Source: Solenopsis invicta
Lineage: Eukaryota > Arthropoda > Insecta > Hymenoptera > Formicidae
Direction of reading: 5' to 3'
Assembly (NCBI RefSeq): GCF_016802725.1
Contig: NC_052668.1
Coordinates: 27,778,001 to 27,842,000, forward strand
Length of the DNA stretch: 64,000 nt
Shown here: in pieces, positions 61,112-64,000 of the stretch
Numbering within the stretch: the first letter of the stretch is position 1
Layout: the number at the start of each line of letters is the position of its first letter
Translations under genes and position numbers: made by a program
The notes under the pieces: generated by a model
What the model saw: the letters and a program-made list of their open reading frames with translations, nothing else
What the model was told of the DNA's origin: nothing
The model's database searches: none

Positions 61112-61376
61112 TTAGAAAAGTAATGAGACTGATACTTTGTGACCATAAATTTTATTTTTTTTACACATCAAGGTTGTCCCTTTCAAAATATTCTCTTGGG
61201 CAGTTAGACAGCGATGGAGTTGTTTCCAGTCTTTGTAGCAGTTCTGGAAGGCTTCTGCTGGAATACCTTTCAGCTCGTTGGTTACGCTCTTCTGGATATT
61301 ATCTAAAGTACCAAAGTGGCGCCCTTTCAAATGGTTTTTGAGCCAAGGAAATCAAAAGAAGTTTTTTTAACGTTTT
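61112..61376 (-). pseudogene. Mariner transposase C-terminal fragment (left arm)
   Basis: On the minus strand the translation reads FPWLKNHLKGRHFGTLDNIQ, then ELKGIPAEAFQNCYKDWKQL and HRCLTAQENILKG, the C-terminal region of a mariner transposase just after the third catalytic Asp (LKNHLKG is a usual anchor). The catalytic part is absent. The frame runs on into the terminal repeat. Confidence 0.75.
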
Positions 61377-61383
61377 TTTAACG

Positions 61384-61540
61384 AGAAGTCCTTGAAAAAC
61401 TCAGGAAAAAGGTGGCACGTGTGCGACCAGGCATAGCACGCACTTGGATGCTGCATCACGACAATGCGCCTTGTCATAATCTCCATCAATGAATTTTTGG
61501 CAAGAAATAATATTCCTGTAGTTTCTCAACCCCCTTATTT
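61384..61540 (+). pseudogene. Mariner transposase catalytic-core fragment (right arm)
   Basis: The plus strand reads RVRPG.ARTWMLHHDNAPCHN, which holds the second catalytic Asp, then after a stop IFGKKYNIPVVSQPPYL. The expected SPD.....D block with the third Asp is deleted. The sequence passes straight to the tail TTLMCKK shared with the left arm. Confidence 0.7.
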
Positions 61541-61622
61541 GAGGACAACCTTAATGTGTAAAAAAAAATAAAATTTATGGTTATAAAAAATTAGTCTCAT
61601 TACTTTTCTAACACACCACGTA

Positions 61623-62427
61623 GTATCGTCATAGTTTTGCCGAAATACTATTTCGAAATTATATGCGCAAATAGTAATCAATATTTTATAAAAAATCAAT
61701 ATTTCTACATCTATTTTTGTTGTAAATGTATCTACATAATTGGAAATTATAATTTTCATGCAAGATTTTGTCGAAGGAATAATGAACAGAATGCAAATGA
61801 AACTGTATTTTTCTTTCTTGCTGGGTTACATAAAAACAACATAGCATTTAATGCAAATTACATCTTATTGCATCAACGCATTTCGTTTAAATTAATTCGG
61901 TTATTATTTATTTATAATTAATGTTGATCTTAATAATCAAAACCAACAATATCAAAAACACACGTACATGCTAAAAGCACATAAACGTTCACAAAACATG
62001 TAATACTTTCACTCGTTGTTCCTTTCATTCATCAACTCCTGGAACATATTATATAATTTTGCAAACTCTTTTTTTAGTAACAGAAACTTAATATAATTAC
62101 AAACAGAACATTTATACATTGAAAAAATGTATAGTTAATGTAAGTTACTATATAATAGTATAGACGTGGATAATATTAATAGGCATTAATATCTATAAAC
62201 GTTTGTTTGAAACAATTCAAGAATCATTGATCTTCAAAACTCTGTTACCATTTTATCTATTTACAGTTTTAATGCTACAAGATAGAAGCTAGTCAATTTA
62301 TTCCACTCGTTTTTTATATTCAATGTGCCTAATGTATTCAATGATTTTATATGAAGCAATAGTTTAATTATTTTATTCAATGAGATAAATACATAATATT
62401 AATAATTAAAATTTAGGTTTGATAAGA
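61623..62427. other. AT-rich stretch, no gene seen
   Basis: The 94-codon plus-strand frame at 61637-61921 has no recognisable feature. Confidence 0.4.
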
Positions 62428-62917
62428 CTTTAATATGTTGTAGTATAGATTAAAATAAAGGACCCGTATTTTTTTATACGTGTCCGTTTTCACTTTTATG
62501 AGGTGAAACATTTCTTTGAAGAAAATCGGTTTTTTTCTTTTAAAGAGTATCATCGAAACTATGAGAGATACAAAAAAATGTTTTTAATGAAAGTTTAATA
62601 GTTTAAAAAGTACTTTATAACAGTGACAAAAAAACTTCTTTAATTAAAAATTTTTTTAATTTGTTTTTGAAAATAAAAAATAATGTTTGAAATCATGTTA
62701 TAAAGTACTCTTGTTGTTATAAAGTACTCTTCAGGTCATTCAACTTTCATTTAGAACATTTTTTAATATCTTTTATAGTTTCGACGATATACGCTTCGAA
62801 AGAAAAAAATCGGTTTTATTCAAAGGGTTGTTTCACCCCCTAAAAGTGAAAACGGGCACGTATAAAAGAATACATGTTTCTTATTTTGATCTACTTATGT
62901 ACTACAATATATTAAAG
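62428..62917. mobile_element. 490-bp palindromic MITE with arms of about 200 bp
   Basis: CTTTAATATGTTGTAGTA, TTTTATACGTGTCCGTTTTC, GAAAATCGGTTTTTTTCTTT, AGTTTAATAGTTTAAAAAGT and AGTACTTTATAACA on the left have inverted partners in reversed order on the right (ending TACTACAATATATTAAAG). A small direct duplication (TTATAAAGTACTCTT twice near 62698-62730) lies at the centre. No coding frame. Confidence 0.8.
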
Positions 62918-63347
62918 GCTCATTAAAATCAGACGCGAATATTTCTGCCTGTTTGCCTATAGGTCAAATATCTCGTCATGTTTTTTAAAACAAAAAATAT
63001 ACATGTTGTTCAATGCTATAAAATGTGTAACATCAGTACAAAATTAAAAAAATAGGAAAAAAGAATAGCAAGTTTGTGTACGTGAGTCAAAATCATTATA
63101 TCATATATTTAATTTTTTATAAATCACAAAATTGTGTCTAATTCAACCTAAGTGATGTTTTTAAAAAAATAACGTATGACATTTTTAACTTACACCAATT
63201 ACAGAGAGAACTTATTGTTTTTTGAAATATATAACTGTTATACTACTTTTAACAAATATCCAAATTGTAGTATTTTTATATTTCTGTCTAAGAATCTTCT
63301 TATTCCAACTTAAGTAGTATGTATTTAAGGTAATTAAACTGCAACGA

Positions 63348-63374
63348 AAGAGAGAGAGAGAGAGAAAGAGAGAC
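63348..63374. repeat. (GA)n microsatellite
   Basis: An imperfect GA run with AAAG and ACAG interruptions. Confidence 0.8.
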
Positions 63375-63886
63375 AGCGAGTCAACAACAGACTCAAATAC
63401 ACCCCTAAATTTAAATGGAATATCGTTATAAGATGTAAAAATGAAAAAAACCTTTTGTACATTTACAATATTTAATTATAATGAAATAATTTAAGAAAAA
63501 AGGAAACCTGTGTTTCACATAAATAAAGATAACCTCCTTATCATTCCTTGATAATGCGACGACCTACTAGAGATTTTCTTAATTCTCACAAAAATTTATA
63601 ATAAGATCGAAAATATTTACCGTATAATGTTAAAATTTAAATCAATAAAATATCTTGATTTTATTTTTGCCAAATAATAATAAGATGAAGTTGAAGATTG
63701 TAAAAATTAAAAATTATTATTTAACTCAAGAACCGCTGTGATTGACATAGCCTTCTAATTACTCATGTTTTAATTTCCTCAAACCGATACAATTTAACTT
63801 ATTATTGTTTATTATACGTTGCCTGAAAAAAAACGTTTATTTAACTTATATTGATTATTACGAAAAAATATCATTACATACCTCGA

Positions 63887-63950
63887 TAGTCTAATTGCCC
63901 GCGCGCATTTCGATAGATCCATGTTCGAACCCTGGTTGAAATGTTAATTT
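63887..63950 (+). repeat. tRNA-like promoter module, possible SINE head
   Basis: TAGTCTAATTG at 63887 resembles a Pol III A box and GTTCGAACCC at 63923 matches the B box, at tRNA-like spacing. The bases around the B box (CCATG...CCTGG) could form a T-arm with one mismatch. I cannot fold a proper acceptor stem or anticodon arm, so it is not called a functional tRNA. The downstream part reaches the window edge. Confidence 0.4.
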
Positions 63951-64000
63951 TTTGCAATAAAATTTTTTATTGCTTTTTCGGGGAAGAGAAATTTTATATA

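Larger units (their letters stand above)
61103..61620. mobile_element. Second palindromic mariner with two 3' ends
   Basis: TA lies on both sides (61101-61102 and 61621-61622). The first about 80 bp (CGAGGTGTGTTAGAAAAGTA onward, through TTTTTTTTACACATCAAGGT-type sequence) match the last 80 bp in reverse complement, far longer than a mariner terminal repeat. Both arms include the tail of the same transposase gene, each reading toward its own end. It is 518 bp long, so most of the gene is missing. Confidence 0.78.

Noticed and set aside
63887..63950. Functional tRNA gene
   Set aside because: The A and B boxes are present but the acceptor stem and anticodon arm cannot be formed convincingly.

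Overview
This is a eukaryotic window, most likely from a hymenopteran insect and probably an ant. It is AT-rich with scattered CpG-rich patches, coding is split into short exons with GT/AG splice sites, it carries a 3-exon insect gustatory receptor, and its non-coding DNA is filled with mariner-type and other DNA transposon remnants and MITEs. No species can be named from the sequence alone. Most open reading frames of 60-120 codons in it are chance frames in CpG-rich or low-complexity DNA.

Left half (1-30,950): the 5' part of one minus-strand gene that runs off the left edge. Three short pieces fit by splice phase. A first coding exon at 29970-30023 (MSHNTKGLGIPVHGGRIQ, phase 0 donor CAG|GTAAGT) lies beside a CpG-rich block at 30.0-30.95 kb. 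A shared exon lies at 11368-11453 (phase 0 to 2), and the next exon at 1-105 starts in phase 2 and is cut by the window edge. A second candidate first exon (13223-13303, starting MGNADSS, also phase 0) sits next to another CpG-rich block at 13.3-14.2 kb, so the gene may have two promoters and two N-termini. The YDP ending of the edge exon, after a polar N-terminus, suggests an SLC36/pathetic-type amino acid transporter; this is an inference. The introns are crowded with MITEs and dispersed repeats.

Middle (30,950-41,378): no host gene recognised. It holds a 2.05-kb palindromic mariner derivative (34519-36567), whose two arms both carry the 3' end of the same transposase, and a complete-length 1.3-kb mariner (37980-39277) with perfect 29-bp inverted repeats and a transposase broken by a frameshift and a stop.

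Right half (41,379-64,000): an intact gustatory receptor gene on the minus strand (48084-49661, 444 codons in 3 exons). Its 5' end and upstream flank were duplicated about 8 kb away (41379-42060), leaving a start-less receptor stub. Both copies of the flank have been hit by different DNA transposons (42061-44655 and 50266-51352) within a few bases of the same position, so each copy gives the empty site of the other. Further right are more MITEs, microsatellites, a second palindromic mariner with two 3' ends (61103-61620), a 490-bp palindrome (62428-62917) and a tRNA-like promoter module at the edge.
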